Shown: positions 49,971 through 59,053 of the stretch, one piece after another
Position numbering within the stretch: the first letter of the stretch is position 1
How the letters are laid out: each line of letters begins with the position of its first letter
Assembly (NCBI RefSeq): GCF_000739775.1
Contig: NZ_BBJH01000002.1
Coordinates: 124,001 to 188,000, forward strand
Reading direction: 5' to 3'
DNA length: 64,000 bases
Origin: Paraburkholderia heleia NBRC 101817
Lineage (GTDB): Bacteria > Pseudomonadota > Gammaproteobacteria > Burkholderiales > Burkholderiaceae
Position numbers and translations under genes: made by a program
Notes under the pieces: model-generated
Databases searched by the model: none
Told to the model about the DNA's origin: nothing
What the model saw: only the letters and a program-made list of their open reading frames with translations

Positions 49971-51623
49971 TTACTTCTCGTCGAGACCCAGCCCCGGCAG
50001 GCGGTGCGTGCCTTCGAGCTGGACTGCGTGCAGCAGATGCGGATCCACGTCGAGCGCGCTCAGGATCGTCGGTGCGACCTGGGTCGTGAAGACGTAGTGG
50101 TCGTCGTTGCGGCCGGCGTGGCGAATGCCGGGGAACGACACGACGAGACCCAGATGGCTGTCGTCGGGCGCGTTGCCGCCATGCTCTTCATCCTTGGCCG
50201 TGCTGGACGTATAGATCACGCCGGGGTTCGGCTGCACGATGATGTCCGGCGTGCGGCCGTTCGACGGATTGCCGAACCAGTCGGCAAGGCGGTCGCCGGT
50301 GAGGATGTACGCCTGCGGGCCGTCCGCGCAGATGCCCGGCGCGTTACAGCTCAGGTTCGCCTGCAGCGTCTTGACCACGGCGTCCTTCTGGCTCTGGTCG
50401 CGCAGCCAGATCAGGCCCACGTCGTCGGTTTGCACCATGCCCGTGCCCGAGAGGCCCGAACCGTCGTTCAGGTTGCCCGTCTTCGTGTTGTTCTGGCCGA
50501 AGTTGCCGTTCGGGTCCAGATAGTTGTTGGCCTCGAGCAGCTTCGTGAGCGTGTCGCCGTTCTTCACCAGCTTCGAGTGATCGGTCGGCGACTGGCCGTG
50601 CTTGGCCGTCACGATGATGAGCGTCGACGAGTAGAGGTTGCGCTGCTTCAGTTCCTGCACGACGCGGCCGAGCGAGTTGTCCAGGTACGTGATCGCGGCG
50701 GCGACCTGCGGGCCCGGCGTGAAGTCGGCGTCGAGATATCCGCCTTGTTTCGCCACCGGCGACTTCTGCGCGACGCTAAGCGTCTGGAAGTTCGTGCCGA
50801 ACATCGTGGGCACCGGCGCGCTCGTCTTGCCCGTCGAATCGAGGCCATCGATTTCGTTGATCAGCGCCTGCACGTGGATGTTGTCGAAGACTTCGGTATG
50901 TGTGTAGGTATCCAGATAATTCGTGCCCGTCGTGGGGTCGATCGAATTGATCTCGGTGCGCGCCAGATCGTCCACGCCCTTGCCTGAAGGGCCGTTCACC
51001 CAGTCATAGCCCCACGCATGCTTGTCCGCCCACGCGGTGCGCGCGCCGTGGATGTTCTGCTTGATCACTTCGAAGACGGTGTTCGTCTTGATGTAATTGT
51101 GCGGATACACGGGCGTGCAAACGCCATTGACCTTTGCATAAGGAATGGCCTGCGGATTGAACGCGCCGCCGCCGTCGAGGTGGATCAGCGCGCCGCCGTT
51201 CTCCCCGTCGATGCCGGCCGTCTCGTCGAACACGACGTTCCAGCCTTGCGGGCCCTTGCAGTGAGCGTCGAGCGGTGCGTAGAGCGTACGGTCATATGAC
51301 ACGTCATAGAAAAGGCCCGCGCTCTTCGGCGAGCCGCCCGTCACCAGCGCCGTGAGGCCCGGGAACGAGTCGGACAGATGCGGCGTGTGGGCGTTCGTGT
51401 AGGTCACGCCGGACTTCGCGAGCAGCGCGAGATTGGGGCAGGCATTGCTGCCGATGCAGCGGGCCACGTCCTGTTCATGCAGACCGTCGAAGCTGATCAG
51501 CAAGACATGCTTCACATCCTTCATGTCGCCTGCATAAGCCGTCGAGTGCATACCCGCAAGTGCCACGGCACTTGCGCCAACGACTGCGCCTAAGCGCGAC
51601 CACCGGGTCGTATTCTCCATCAT
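49971..51623 (-). CDS. exported alkaline-phosphatase-superfamily protein (phosphodiesterase/nucleotide pyrophosphatase type)
   Basis: 550 aa from the ATG at 51623, with GAGGTGG just upstream; the longer open frame before it lacks protein character. The signal peptide is ALAGMHSTAYAG-ended. The core starts VKHVLLISFDGLHEQD (first metal-binding Asp), continues with HTPHLSDSFPGLTALVTGG around the nucleophile, and has LIIVTAKHGQSPTDHSK and EEHGGNAPDDSHLG for the remaining metal ligands. This is the type I phosphodiesterase/nucleotide pyrophosphatase arrangement. It should act in the periplasm or outside the cell on a phosphate ester. No phosphate-starvation genes are adjacent, and the substrate is unknown. 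Confidence 0.82.
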   Translation of the reverse strand: MMENTTRWSRLGAVVGASAVALAGMHSTAYAGDMKDVKHVLLISFDGLHEQDVARCIGSNACPNLALLAKSGVTYTNAHTPHLSDSFPGLTALVTGGSPKSAGLFYDVSYDRTLYAPLDAHCKGPQGWNVVFDETAGIDGENGGALIHLDGGGAFNPQAIPYAKVNGVCTPVYPHNYIKTNTVFEVIKQNIHGARTAWADKHAWGYDWVNGPSGKGVDDLARTEINSIDPTTGTNYLDTYTHTEVFDNIHVQALINEIDGLDSTGKTSAPVPTMFGTNFQTLSVAQKSPVAKQGGYLDADFTPGPQVAAAITYLDNSLGRVVQELKQRNLYSSTLIIVTAKHGQSPTDHSKLVKNGDTLTKLLEANNYLDPNGNFGQNNTKTGNLNDGSGLSGTGMVQTDDVGLIWLRDQSQKDAVVKTLQANLSCNAPGICADGPQAYILTGDRLADWFGNPSNGRTPDIIVQPNPGVIYTSSTAKDEEHGGNAPDDSHLGLVVSFPGIRHAGRNDDHYVFTTQVAPTILSALDVDPHLLHAVQLEGTHRLPGLGLDEK

Positions 51624-51905
51624 CCACCTCGTTTTTTGTCTTGCATTTGGGGGAACTGCGAGGGACTTGCGCACAGCCCGAGCAATGTGGGGCTGGAAGG
51701 CGAATCTCTCGTGACGCCCTGCTTTCATCTCGCCGTCAGTTGTTATCAGTTGTTGCAGGACACGTTCGCTAGACGTGAGGTGAGGGTTTTCGCGGGTGTA
51801 AACTGCTGCATTCGAGTGTTTGCAGTCCGCTTTGCAGCGCTCGTTAATAGTGAGTTCCATTCAGACCATTCCGGGCAACACATAATCGAATCCAAAGGGA
51901 ACGTC

Positions 51906-52901
51906 ATGGCAAAGGATGAAATCGTCTGGGGTATCCTGGGTACGTCGAAGATCAACGACAAGGTCGTCGTGCCCATGCACCACGCACCGAAGTGCCGTGT
52001 AAAAGCGATTGCTTCGCGTTCAGCGGAGAAGGCCCAGGCTGCCGCGGCGAAATATGGTCTCGCACACGCGTACGACAGTTACGAGGCGCTGCTGGCAGAC
52101 CCGGAAATCGATGCGGTCTATATTCCGTTACCCAATCACCTTCACGTGGAGTGGACGATCAAGGCCGTCGAGGCGGGCAAGCACGTGCTATGCGAAAAGC
52201 CGGTCGGGCTCGATGCGCAACAGGCGCAACGATTGATCGCGGCGCGCGACAGGAGCGGGCGGTATATCCAGGAAGCCTTCATGGTGCGCACGCATCCACA
52301 GTGGCTAAAGGCGCGGGCGTTGATCGACGAGGGCGCGATTGGCGAATTGCGGGCGGTGACCGGCGGCTTCACTTACTACAACACCAATGCGCAGGACATT
52401 CGCAACCACGGCGAAATGGGCGGAGGCGGTTTGCTGGACATCGGCTGTTATCCCATCACGACGTCGCGCCTCATTCTCGGGCGTGAGCCGAAGCGCGTGG
52501 TCGCGCTGCTGGAGCGCGATCCGTCGTTCGCAGTGGACCGTCTTGGCTCCGTGCTGATGGACTTCGAAGGCGTGCAAGCGAGCTTCTTTTACTCCACCCA
52601 GACCCATCCTTACCAGCGCATGCAGTTTCACGGCACGACCGGGCGAGTCGAGGTCGAGATTCCATTCAACGCGCCGAATGACCGGCCGACGCGGCTCTTG
52701 TTGAGCAAGCAGGGAGAAGCGGATCGCTGGCTGGAACTGCCGGTATGCGATCAATACGGCGTGGCAGCGGCGGTATTCGCCGAGGCGATTTTGAACGGCA
52801 CGCCCCAGGCGATTGCGCTGGAAGACGCCTGCGCAAACATGCGCGTGATCGATGCCGTATTCCGTTCGGCCCGATCGGGCGCGTGGGAGAGCATCGCTTG
52901 A
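51906..52901 (+). CDS. Gfo/Idh/MocA-family NAD(P)-dependent oxidoreductase
   Basis: 331 aa from ATG 51906. The N-terminal Rossmann domain begins IVWGILGTSKINDKVV, a variant of the usual GxGxxG. The family motif EKP is in GKHVLCEKPVGLDAQQAQ. The C-terminal domain (from about 125) has YYNTNAQDIRNHGEMGGGGL, followed by DIGCYPI with the likely catalytic residues. These enzymes oxidise or reduce sugars, inositols and related compounds. It stands alone, divergent from the phosphatase-like gene and convergent with a LysR gene, so the substrate cannot be inferred. Confidence 0.87.
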   Translation: MAKDEIVWGILGTSKINDKVVVPMHHAPKCRVKAIASRSAEKAQAAAAKYGLAHAYDSYEALLADPEIDAVYIPLPNHLHVEWTIKAVEAGKHVLCEKPVGLDAQQAQRLIAARDRSGRYIQEAFMVRTHPQWLKARALIDEGAIGELRAVTGGFTYYNTNAQDIRNHGEMGGGGLLDIGCYPITTSRLILGREPKRVVALLERDPSFAVDRLGSVLMDFEGVQASFFYSTQTHPYQRMQFHGTTGRVEVEIPFNAPNDRPTRLLLSKQGEADRWLELPVCDQYGVAAAVFAEAILNGTPQAIALEDACANMRVIDAVFRSARSGAWESIA

Positions 52902-52923
52902 CGTCGAAGCGCAGCGGGTGGGT

Positions 52924-53859
52924 TCAACGGCCCCTGGTTGGACCTGCGCCCGCCTTGCGGCTCTTCACATGGTCGATGAATGCGCGCAGCTTGGGCATGA
53001 TCTGCCGGCGGCTCGGGTAACAGAGAAACACGCCCGGCAGCACCGGCGCGTAGGCGTCGAGCACGCGCACGAGTTTGCCCGCTTTCACCGCGTCGGAAAC
53101 CATCGGCTCGGGTAGCTGTGCGAGGCCGATGCCTTCGAGCGCCGCGCCCATCATGGTCGGGAAGTCGCTGGCGATCAGCGGCCCGGACACGGCGATCTCC
53201 ACGGCCTGCCCATGGTCGTCAAATGACCAGCTGGCCAGCGCGCCGCTGGAGCGCCGCCAGCGCAGGCATGCGTGCTGGCGCAGATCGTCGGTGTGGCGGG
53301 GCCGTTTGTTACCGGAAAAATAGGCAGGACTACCGACGACAACGAGGCGAAACGGCGGTGTCAGCGGTACCGCCACCATGTCGGCGGCGACGAGTTGACC
53401 CAGCCGGATGCCGGCATCGAAGCCTTCCGCCGCGAGATCGACCACTTCCTTGCTCACGGCGATTTCCACCTCCACTTCGGGATAAGCCTGGCAGAACGAA
53501 GCGAGCAGCGGCTCGAGCAGAAGCGGGACGACCGCACGCGGCACGGAGAGCCGCAACAGACCCGTAGGGCGCTGGCCGAGATCGCGCGCGACTTCGCTTG
53601 CGGCGACCAGTTCCTCGAAGGCGGGCCTGGCGCGCGAAAGAAACCGTTCGCCGGCTTCGGTCAGGCCGACGCTGCGCGTGGTGCGCACGAACAGCGCCGC
53701 GCCGATGCGCTCTTCGAGCACACGCACCGCCTGGCTGATCGCCGAAGGCGTCACCCCGAGGTCCGCTGCCGCCTTGCGAAAGCTGCGGTGTCTGGCAACG
53801 CACAGGAACGCCTCCACGCCATCGAGCGCACCTTGCCTGACTGTGAAGTTCTGCTTCAT
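52924..53859 (-). CDS. LysR-family regulator
   Basis: 311 aa, complete. The HTH lies at about residues 10-70 (LDGVEAFLCVARHRSFRKAA, then VTPSAISQAVRVLEERIGAA). The effector domain continues to the end (RLSVPRAVVPLLLEPLLASF; GFDAGIRLGQ), the pattern of the DmlR/PecT-like LysR subgroup. It is divergent from a set of three small genes (53998 to 55972) across about 140 bp, so these are its most likely targets. Confidence 0.85.
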   Translation of the reverse strand: MKQNFTVRQGALDGVEAFLCVARHRSFRKAAADLGVTPSAISQAVRVLEERIGAALFVRTTRSVGLTEAGERFLSRARPAFEELVAASEVARDLGQRPTGLLRLSVPRAVVPLLLEPLLASFCQAYPEVEVEIAVSKEVVDLAAEGFDAGIRLGQLVAADMVAVPLTPPFRLVVVGSPAYFSGNKRPRHTDDLRQHACLRWRRSSGALASWSFDDHGQAVEIAVSGPLIASDFPTMMGAALEGIGLAQLPEPMVSDAVKAGKLVRVLDAYAPVLPGVFLCYPSRRQIMPKLRAFIDHVKSRKAGAGPTRGR

Positions 53860-53997
53860 GACGCATCAACATTGTGATGAATAGTCGCTCGCGGGAATCG
53901 ATGGTACACCTAACGTGCCAGCCGATGACGCGCGCAAACCGCGTCGCGCACAGGCAGGGTCCCCCGCGAAGTGCGGCATTCATCTGGAGAACCGTCG

Positions 53998-54834
53998 ATG
54001 AGCACACCCGCCATTCCCCTTGGCACCGTCCCGCCGCGCCCGGCCTGGCGCAGCCTGCGCTGGATCGCGCCGCTCACGCTCCTGTGGATTGCCGTGATGT
54101 ACTGGCTGCCCGCGATTCCTGGCAGCGGTTTTCAGACCACGGCGCACCAACTCGTGGCCCAGATGTTCATGGCGCTCGGTCTGTGGCTCGGCCTCGAACG
54201 CACCGGCCTGACGCTGAGCGAGCGCCGCACGACCTGGCTGGCGATTCTCATGGCGCATGCGCTTTGGTTTGCAGTCGTCTGGAGCGCGGCGATCCACGGC
54301 GTCTTTCGACTGAGCGCCGTGCCGCCGCCGTTGCCGTTGCTGCCGTTGGCGATATTCCTTCCGGTGATTGTCGGCGCGCCGCTATTGCTGCTGTCGAAGC
54401 GGGTGGGGCGAGTGCTCGACGCGATGCCGGCGGCCTGGCTCATCGCGCTGCAGTTTTACCGCGTGTTCGGCAGTTGGGCGATTGTCGCGTGGCTGCACGG
54501 CGCGATGGCCGGCGTGGACGCATTGCCGGCGGGCACCGGCGACCTGCTGACCGGCCTCTTCGCCGTGCCTGCGGCCATCGCGGTGGCGAGCGGGACCGCG
54601 CAGGGGCGCAAGGCGGCCATCGTCTGGAACATTTTCGGACTCGCCGATTTCGCCGTCGCCGTGACCTTGGGGATGGTCACGGCGCCCGGCCGATTCCAGC
54701 TGATCGCGCCGGATACGCCGAGCCTCAACGCGGGCACGTGGCCGTATGTGTTGACGCCCGCGTTCGTCGTGCCCAGCTCGGTCCTGCTGCATGCGCTTTC
54801 GCTGCGGCAACTGTTCCGGCGTCGCGCCGCATGA
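53998..54834 (+). CDS. integral membrane protein of unknown function
   Basis: 278 aa from ATG 53998, with GGAGA upstream. About seven or eight hydrophobic segments cover most of the length (LRWIAPLTLLWIAVMYWLPA; HALWFAVVWSAAIHGVF; LPLAIFLPVIVGAPLLLL; IVWNIFGLADFAVAVTLGMV). There is no recognisable transporter motif. The WNxFGLxDF segment in the last third occurs also, in a related form (FNLVGAVDLVLAY), in the next gene, so the two may be distant relatives. The gap to the next gene is 49 nt, suggesting an operon. Confidence 0.6.
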   Translation: MSTPAIPLGTVPPRPAWRSLRWIAPLTLLWIAVMYWLPAIPGSGFQTTAHQLVAQMFMALGLWLGLERTGLTLSERRTTWLAILMAHALWFAVVWSAAIHGVFRLSAVPPPLPLLPLAIFLPVIVGAPLLLLSKRVGRVLDAMPAAWLIALQFYRVFGSWAIVAWLHGAMAGVDALPAGTGDLLTGLFAVPAAIAVASGTAQGRKAAIVWNIFGLADFAVAVTLGMVTAPGRFQLIAPDTPSLNAGTWPYVLTPAFVVPSSVLLHALSLRQLFRRRAA

Positions 54835-54883
54835 GTTCCCTTCATTTCATCCGCACATCGCAAAACACCTGGCAGGAGGCAAC

Positions 54884-55429
54884 ATGTCACCGGAATCGAT
54901 CTTTCGCTTGCATCTCGCGCTCGGGTATGTCGCGTGGCTCCTTTGTTTTACCGTGTACATCTGGCCCCGGCTCAAGTCGATGGACTCATTCGACGCACAA
55001 CGCGCGATCGCCACGCTGCACAGCTTCCGCTTCTTCGGGCTGGTCTTCATGCTGTCGGGCGTCGTGAGTCCAGACCTGCCCGCGAGTTTCGCCGTGCCCA
55101 CGGCCTATGGGGACCTCGCAACGGGTGCGCTGGCCATGCTGGCGCTACTCGCGGCGAGAAAACGTCCAGTCTTCTGGTTTTTCGTCGTGGCGTTCAATCT
55201 CGTAGGCGCAGTGGATCTGGTTCTCGCCTACTACCACGCCATCCAGGCTGGCGTTCCTGTGCACGTGGGAGAATTGGGCGCAACGTACGTGATTCCCGTG
55301 ATCGTCGTGCCGCTGCTGGCGATTACGCATGGCGCCGCCTTTTATTTGCTGCTGCGTCCGCAGAGCAAGGCTGCCGCACACAGGGAATCCGCCGCGCGCC
55401 ACGATTCGTTGCGCGGGAGCGCCCGCTAA
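54884..55429 (+). CDS. small integral membrane protein
   Basis: 181 aa from ATG 54884, with AGGAGG upstream. About five membrane segments are visible (ALGYVAWLLCFTVYIWPRLK; FFGLVFMLSGVVSP; LATGALAMLALLAARK; WFFVVAFNLVGAVDLVLAYY; VIPVIVVPLLAITHGAAFYL). A basic tail follows. No family is recognised. It probably forms an operon with the membrane-protein gene before it and perhaps the SnoaL-like gene 114 bp after it. Confidence 0.6.
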   Translation: MSPESIFRLHLALGYVAWLLCFTVYIWPRLKSMDSFDAQRAIATLHSFRFFGLVFMLSGVVSPDLPASFAVPTAYGDLATGALAMLALLAARKRPVFWFFVVAFNLVGAVDLVLAYYHAIQAGVPVHVGELGATYVIPVIVVPLLAITHGAAFYLLLRPQSKAAAHRESAARHDSLRGSAR

Positions 55430-55543
55430 CGCTTCGTGCACCTCACACGCAGGGCGGCAAATTCACTGGACAGAGGCCGAGCGGCGTTGCTTTAATAAGC
55501 AGCCGTTCCTTCGCCAATGCAACCCGGTTCAGGAGACAACCCA

Positions 55544-55972
55544 GTGGACAAAGCCGCCGATCCGATCCTGCAGGTGCTGCACCAATACCAAGCCGCGGTA
55601 TGGGCCAAAGACGTCGATGCGTTCCTCGCGCTATACGATCCGGACATCGTGGCCTTCGACATGTGGGGCGCCTGGACGTACGAGGGGATCGCGTCATGGC
55701 GGAACATGGTGGAGGGCTGGTTCGGCTCGCTGGGCACCGAACGCGTGATCGTGGATTTCAGCGAGGCGCAGACCGCCGTCTCCGGGGACCTCGCCGTGGT
55801 CCATGCTTTCGTAACGTACAAAGCGGTGGCGGCGGATGGCGAGGCATTGCGCTCGATGGACAATCGCATGACCGCGACGCTCAGGCAAACGGGCGAGGGC
55901 TGGAAGATCGTCCACCAGCATTCGTCCTCGCCGATCGATCCCGCGACGACCAAGGTCATTTTCAAACGTTAG
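55544..55972 (+). CDS. SnoaL-like / DUF4440 nuclear-transport-factor-2-fold protein
   Basis: 142 aa from GTG 55544, chosen because AGGAGA lies seven bases upstream; an ATG nine codons earlier lacks a site. The text (LHQYQAAVWAKDVDAFLALY, then DPDIVAFDMWG, EGIASWRNMVEGWF and GEGWKIVHQHSSSPI) is the cone-shaped NTF2/SnoaL fold used by small isomerases, hydrolases and ligand-binding proteins. It is cytoplasmic. No function can be fixed from sequence. Confidence 0.72.
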   Translation: MDKAADPILQVLHQYQAAVWAKDVDAFLALYDPDIVAFDMWGAWTYEGIASWRNMVEGWFGSLGTERVIVDFSEAQTAVSGDLAVVHAFVTYKAVAADGEALRSMDNRMTATLRQTGEGWKIVHQHSSSPIDPATTKVIFKR

Positions 55973-56012
55973 GGCCTGTTCACATTCATAACGGCCCCTA
56001 AATCGCTGCAAA

Positions 56013-56040
56013 GAAAAATGCCCGGCACACGGTCGGGCAT
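56013..56040 (-). terminator. rho-independent terminator of the MHS symporter gene
   Basis: Read on the minus strand, a TGCCCG / CGGGCA stem with a nine-base loop is followed by ATTTTTCTTT. It lies about 42 bp past the stop of the 56082 gene and also faces the end of the SnoaL-like gene. Confidence 0.75.
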
Positions 56041-56081
56041 TCCGGACGGAGCATGACGGGCGCACGCGGCCCGCCATGCCG

Positions 56082-57488
56082 TTACTGCTGCGCCTTGCCA
56101 GGCACCTGTTGCCCGCGCAACGAGCATCCCTTCGTCTCGATCACGAAGAAGAGGGCGACGGCGCCCACCGCGCACGCGGCCATCATGTAGTACGCCGGAA
56201 CGAGCGGGCTGCCGGTCTTGTCCACGAGCCAGTCGCTCACGATCGGCGCGGTGCCGCCGAACAGCGAGGTCGAGACGTTGTAGGCAATTGCCATCCCCGC
56301 ATAACGCACGTGCGTCGGGAACATGGCGGGGAACATCGCCGAGATGGTTGCGAGCTGCGGCGCATAGAGCAGCCCGAGCACCGCGAAGCCGATCAGCGCG
56401 CCGCCCACGCCGTGGCGCATCAGCAGGAACATCGGCACGGCGGCGACGAACAGCCCGACGAGCGAGAACCACCAGAGCGCCTTGCGGCCCACGTGATCCG
56501 AGAGCCGGCCCGCGAACGGCAGCAAGGCCATCATCGCGAGCATGCCGATGAGCGGAATGAGCAGCGACATGTTCTCGCTCACGCCCAGTTCCTTGTGCAT
56601 GTACGTGGGCATGTACGCGAGCAGCACGTAGTTCACGACATTGAGCGCGACCACGAGCCCGCCCAGCAGCACGAGCGGCACGCGATGCTCGCGCAGCAGC
56701 GTGCGCAGGGAAATGGCCGGGCGCTCCCGCTCCTGTTGTTCGAACTTCTCTTCCATCTCGCGGAACACGGGCGTGTCTTCGATGCGCGAACGCAGATAGA
56801 AGCCGATCAAGCCCAGCGGCGCCGCGACGAGGAACGGCAGACGCCAGCCCCACGCATGCATCGCATCGTTGCCGAGCGCAAGCGACGCCGCGAGCATCAG
56901 CAATGCGCCCAGCGAAAAGCCGGCCAGCGTGGCGAACTCGAGGAAGCTCCCGCAAAAGCCGCGCCGCGCGTCGGGCGCGTATTCGGCCATGAAGGTGGCC
57001 GCGCCGCCATATTCACCGCCGGTGGAGAAGCCCTGGATCATGCGCAATACGATGAGCGCGGCGGGGGCGATCCAGCCTGCTTTCGCATAGGTGGGCAGAA
57101 GGCCCACGAGCAGCGTGCCGCCCGACATCAGCAGCACGGTCAGCGCGAGCACTTTCTTGCGCCCGAAGCGGTCGCCGAGCGGCCCCCAGAACAGGCCGCC
57201 GAGTGGGCGAATCAGAAATGAAATCGCAAAGGTGCCGAGGGCGAACAGCGTGGCGCTCGCCGTGCTGCCCGGAAACAGCGCCGCGGAGATATAGGCGAGT
57301 CCATAGGCGTAGATGCCATAGTCGAACCACTCGGTTGCATTGCCGAGCGCGGCGGCGGTAATGGCGCGGCGTGGCAGCGTGTGCGCGCTGCCGGCGGGGG
57401 CGGCGTGCTGGTCGTGGTCGGGAGTCGACGTGTCGTCCCATAGGGACCGGCCCGGCGTGGGGGAATGCCAAGTTTCGGCGAATCGCAT
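56082..57488 (-). CDS. MFS transporter, metabolite:H+ symporter (MHS/ProP-like) family
   Basis: 468 aa from ATG 57488, preceded by AGAGGA. Twelve membrane segments; the MHS signature appears in TEWFDYGIYAYGLAYISA, GPLGDRFGRKKVLALTV, RMIQGFSTGGEYGGAATFMA and SRIEDTPVFREMEEK. Family members include ProP (proline, betaine, ectoine) and citrate, ketoglutarate and shikimate symporters. The ProP C-terminal coiled coil is absent, so osmotic gating of ProP type is unlikely. The gene is single, with its own terminator. A link to the ectoine cluster 7 kb away is possible but unsupported. Confidence 0.85.
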   Translation of the reverse strand: MRFAETWHSPTPGRSLWDDTSTPDHDQHAAPAGSAHTLPRRAITAAALGNATEWFDYGIYAYGLAYISAALFPGSTASATLFALGTFAISFLIRPLGGLFWGPLGDRFGRKKVLALTVLLMSGGTLLVGLLPTYAKAGWIAPAALIVLRMIQGFSTGGEYGGAATFMAEYAPDARRGFCGSFLEFATLAGFSLGALLMLAASLALGNDAMHAWGWRLPFLVAAPLGLIGFYLRSRIEDTPVFREMEEKFEQQERERPAISLRTLLREHRVPLVLLGGLVVALNVVNYVLLAYMPTYMHKELGVSENMSLLIPLIGMLAMMALLPFAGRLSDHVGRKALWWFSLVGLFVAAVPMFLLMRHGVGGALIGFAVLGLLYAPQLATISAMFPAMFPTHVRYAGMAIAYNVSTSLFGGTAPIVSDWLVDKTGSPLVPAYYMMAACAVGAVALFFVIETKGCSLRGQQVPGKAQQ

Positions 57489-57957
57489 AAGACGTCCTCT
57501 TGTCAGGAACCGCGGCCCGAATGGCGCGCTTGAGCGATCAAGTTAGTCCCGTCAATTTCCGTTTCCGATGTCATAGGACGATTTCGCATCGGGACTTTCC
57601 CTGCCTGCGCATCGCGAATACCCGTCGCGCCGGTGCAGTGGCGACTTTTGACCGCTCTCCCGGAGGTGCACGCAAGCGAATGGCAGCAACATTTGCCGCC
57701 TTTTGGGACGGTTGACCTGTTTCGGCGTTGCCAGCAGGGCTGTTGCTTTGCACAAAAGTTGACTTTTGTGACACTGGAATCGGCCCAGGACTAACCCGAA
57801 TGCAAGAAAGTATCAGTCTGCGGTCTGATTTTCAGTGGTGGATGCGTGCCGCGGCGGGTAATTTTCAGTCATGGCGGCGCGCGGTTTGAGACCAGGTCCA
57901 GTGTATGCGCGAGCAGCCGTCGCAGAACAAGAAGAAACCCGTGCAGGAGGAGTCGAG
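57489..57957. promoter_or_regulatory. divergent promoter region between MHS symporter and AraC regulator
   Basis: 469 bp. CACAAAAGT-tg-ACTTTTGTG (57751-57770) is a perfect palindrome with 9-bp arms. ATTTTCAGT occurs at 57828-57836 and 57861-57869, same orientation, 33 bp apart, about three helical turns, as AraC-family sites often are. The region from 57500 to 57740 shows no gene that I can support. Confidence 0.5.
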
Positions 57958-58926
57958 ATGCAAACCATTGGGGCCGCCGCGGCGCGCACGAGCGCGCCTT
58001 GCGCCACACATTCCCAACCCGACCTCGAACTGGTCGCCGTGCCGCGCGACGAGTCGTTCAAGGTCTGGTCGCACGGCTACCCCTATCGGACGGTGCGCTG
58101 GCACTTCCATCCCGAGTACGAGATCCACCTCATCACCGCGACCACGGGCAAGTATTTCGTGGGCGATTTCATCGGCAGCTTCGCGCCCGGCAATCTCGTG
58201 ATGATCGGCCCGAACCTGCCGCACAACTGGGTGAGCAGCGTGCCGCACGACGAACCGGTGGACGAACGGTGTCTCGTCCTCCAGTTCGATGCGGATTTCA
58301 TCGCCCGCGCGATCGATGCGTTTCCCGAATTCAGGCGCGTTCAGCCGCTGCTCGGCGCGTCGTGCTGGGGGCTCCTGTTCGCGCCGGAAACGGGCGCGGC
58401 CGCCGAGCCGATCCTGCGCGAGATGCTGGGCGCACAGGGCATGCGGCGTGTCACGCTCTTCATCGATTTGCTCGACCTGCTCGTGCAAAGCGGGGAGCCC
58501 GCGGCGCTCGCAAGCGAGGCGTACCGCGCCGACCCGGCCCGCTATGCCGGTACGCGCATCAACCACGTGCTCGCCTTCATCGGCAAGAATCTTTCGCAGG
58601 AGCTGCGCGAAACGGAGCTGGCGGAACTGGCCGGGCAGAGCGTCAGCGCATTCTCGCGCTATTTCCGCCGCCATACGGGCGTGTCGTTCGTGCGTTACGT
58701 GAACCAGTTGCGCATCAATCTGGCGTGCCAGCTGCTGATGTCGGGCGAACTGAACATCACGGACATCTGTTATCAGGTGGGCTTCAACAACCTCTCGAAT
58801 TTCAACCGCCAGTTCCTGTTGATCAAGGAAATGTCGCCGTCGCGCTGGCGATCGTATCAGCGCCTGAATGCCGCGAGCGCGGCCAGCAAGAGCGAAGCCG
58901 TGTTCGGCGCGGCTGCGATCGGCTAG
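57958..58926 (+). CDS. AraC-family regulator of the pentitol operon
   Basis: 322 aa from ATG 57958, with AGGAGG seven bases upstream. The N-terminal half is a cupin-type sensor (YRTVRWHFHPEYEIHLITAT; IGSFAPGNLVMIGPNLPHNW). The C-terminal AraC domain has two HTHs (ELAELAGQSVSAFSRYFRRH, then LNITDICYQVGFNNLSNFNR). It is the first gene on this strand, 127 bp upstream of the sugar-binding protein gene, so it is very probably the activator of the ribitol-type operon. Direct repeats at 57828-57869 may be its site. Confidence 0.87.
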   Translation: MQTIGAAAARTSAPCATHSQPDLELVAVPRDESFKVWSHGYPYRTVRWHFHPEYEIHLITATTGKYFVGDFIGSFAPGNLVMIGPNLPHNWVSSVPHDEPVDERCLVLQFDADFIARAIDAFPEFRRVQPLLGASCWGLLFAPETGAAAEPILREMLGAQGMRRVTLFIDLLDLLVQSGEPAALASEAYRADPARYAGTRINHVLAFIGKNLSQELRETELAELAGQSVSAFSRYFRRHTGVSFVRYVNQLRINLACQLLMSGELNITDICYQVGFNNLSNFNRQFLLIKEMSPSRWRSYQRLNAASAASKSEAVFGAAAIG

Positions 58927-59053
58927 CGGATCGCCCAGCAAGAGGCATTCAAACGCAGTGCGCATTTCGGGTATTGCGCAGGACGAACTCACGCGTTCAC
59001 CAGGCAGCACCGGCAACCCTACCAGGCATTCAACCAAAAAACGGAGACACCCA

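Noticed and set aside
51624-51860. N-terminal extension of the phosphatase-like protein to 629 aa
   Set aside because: The extension has no family similarity and would put the signal peptide 80 residues inside the protein. A ribosome site precedes the internal start at 51623.
56082-57488. Calling this gene ProP, the ectoine/proline transporter
   Set aside because: It is an MHS-family member but lacks the ProP C-terminal coiled coil, and the family carries many other substrates. Linkage to the ectoine cluster is too loose.
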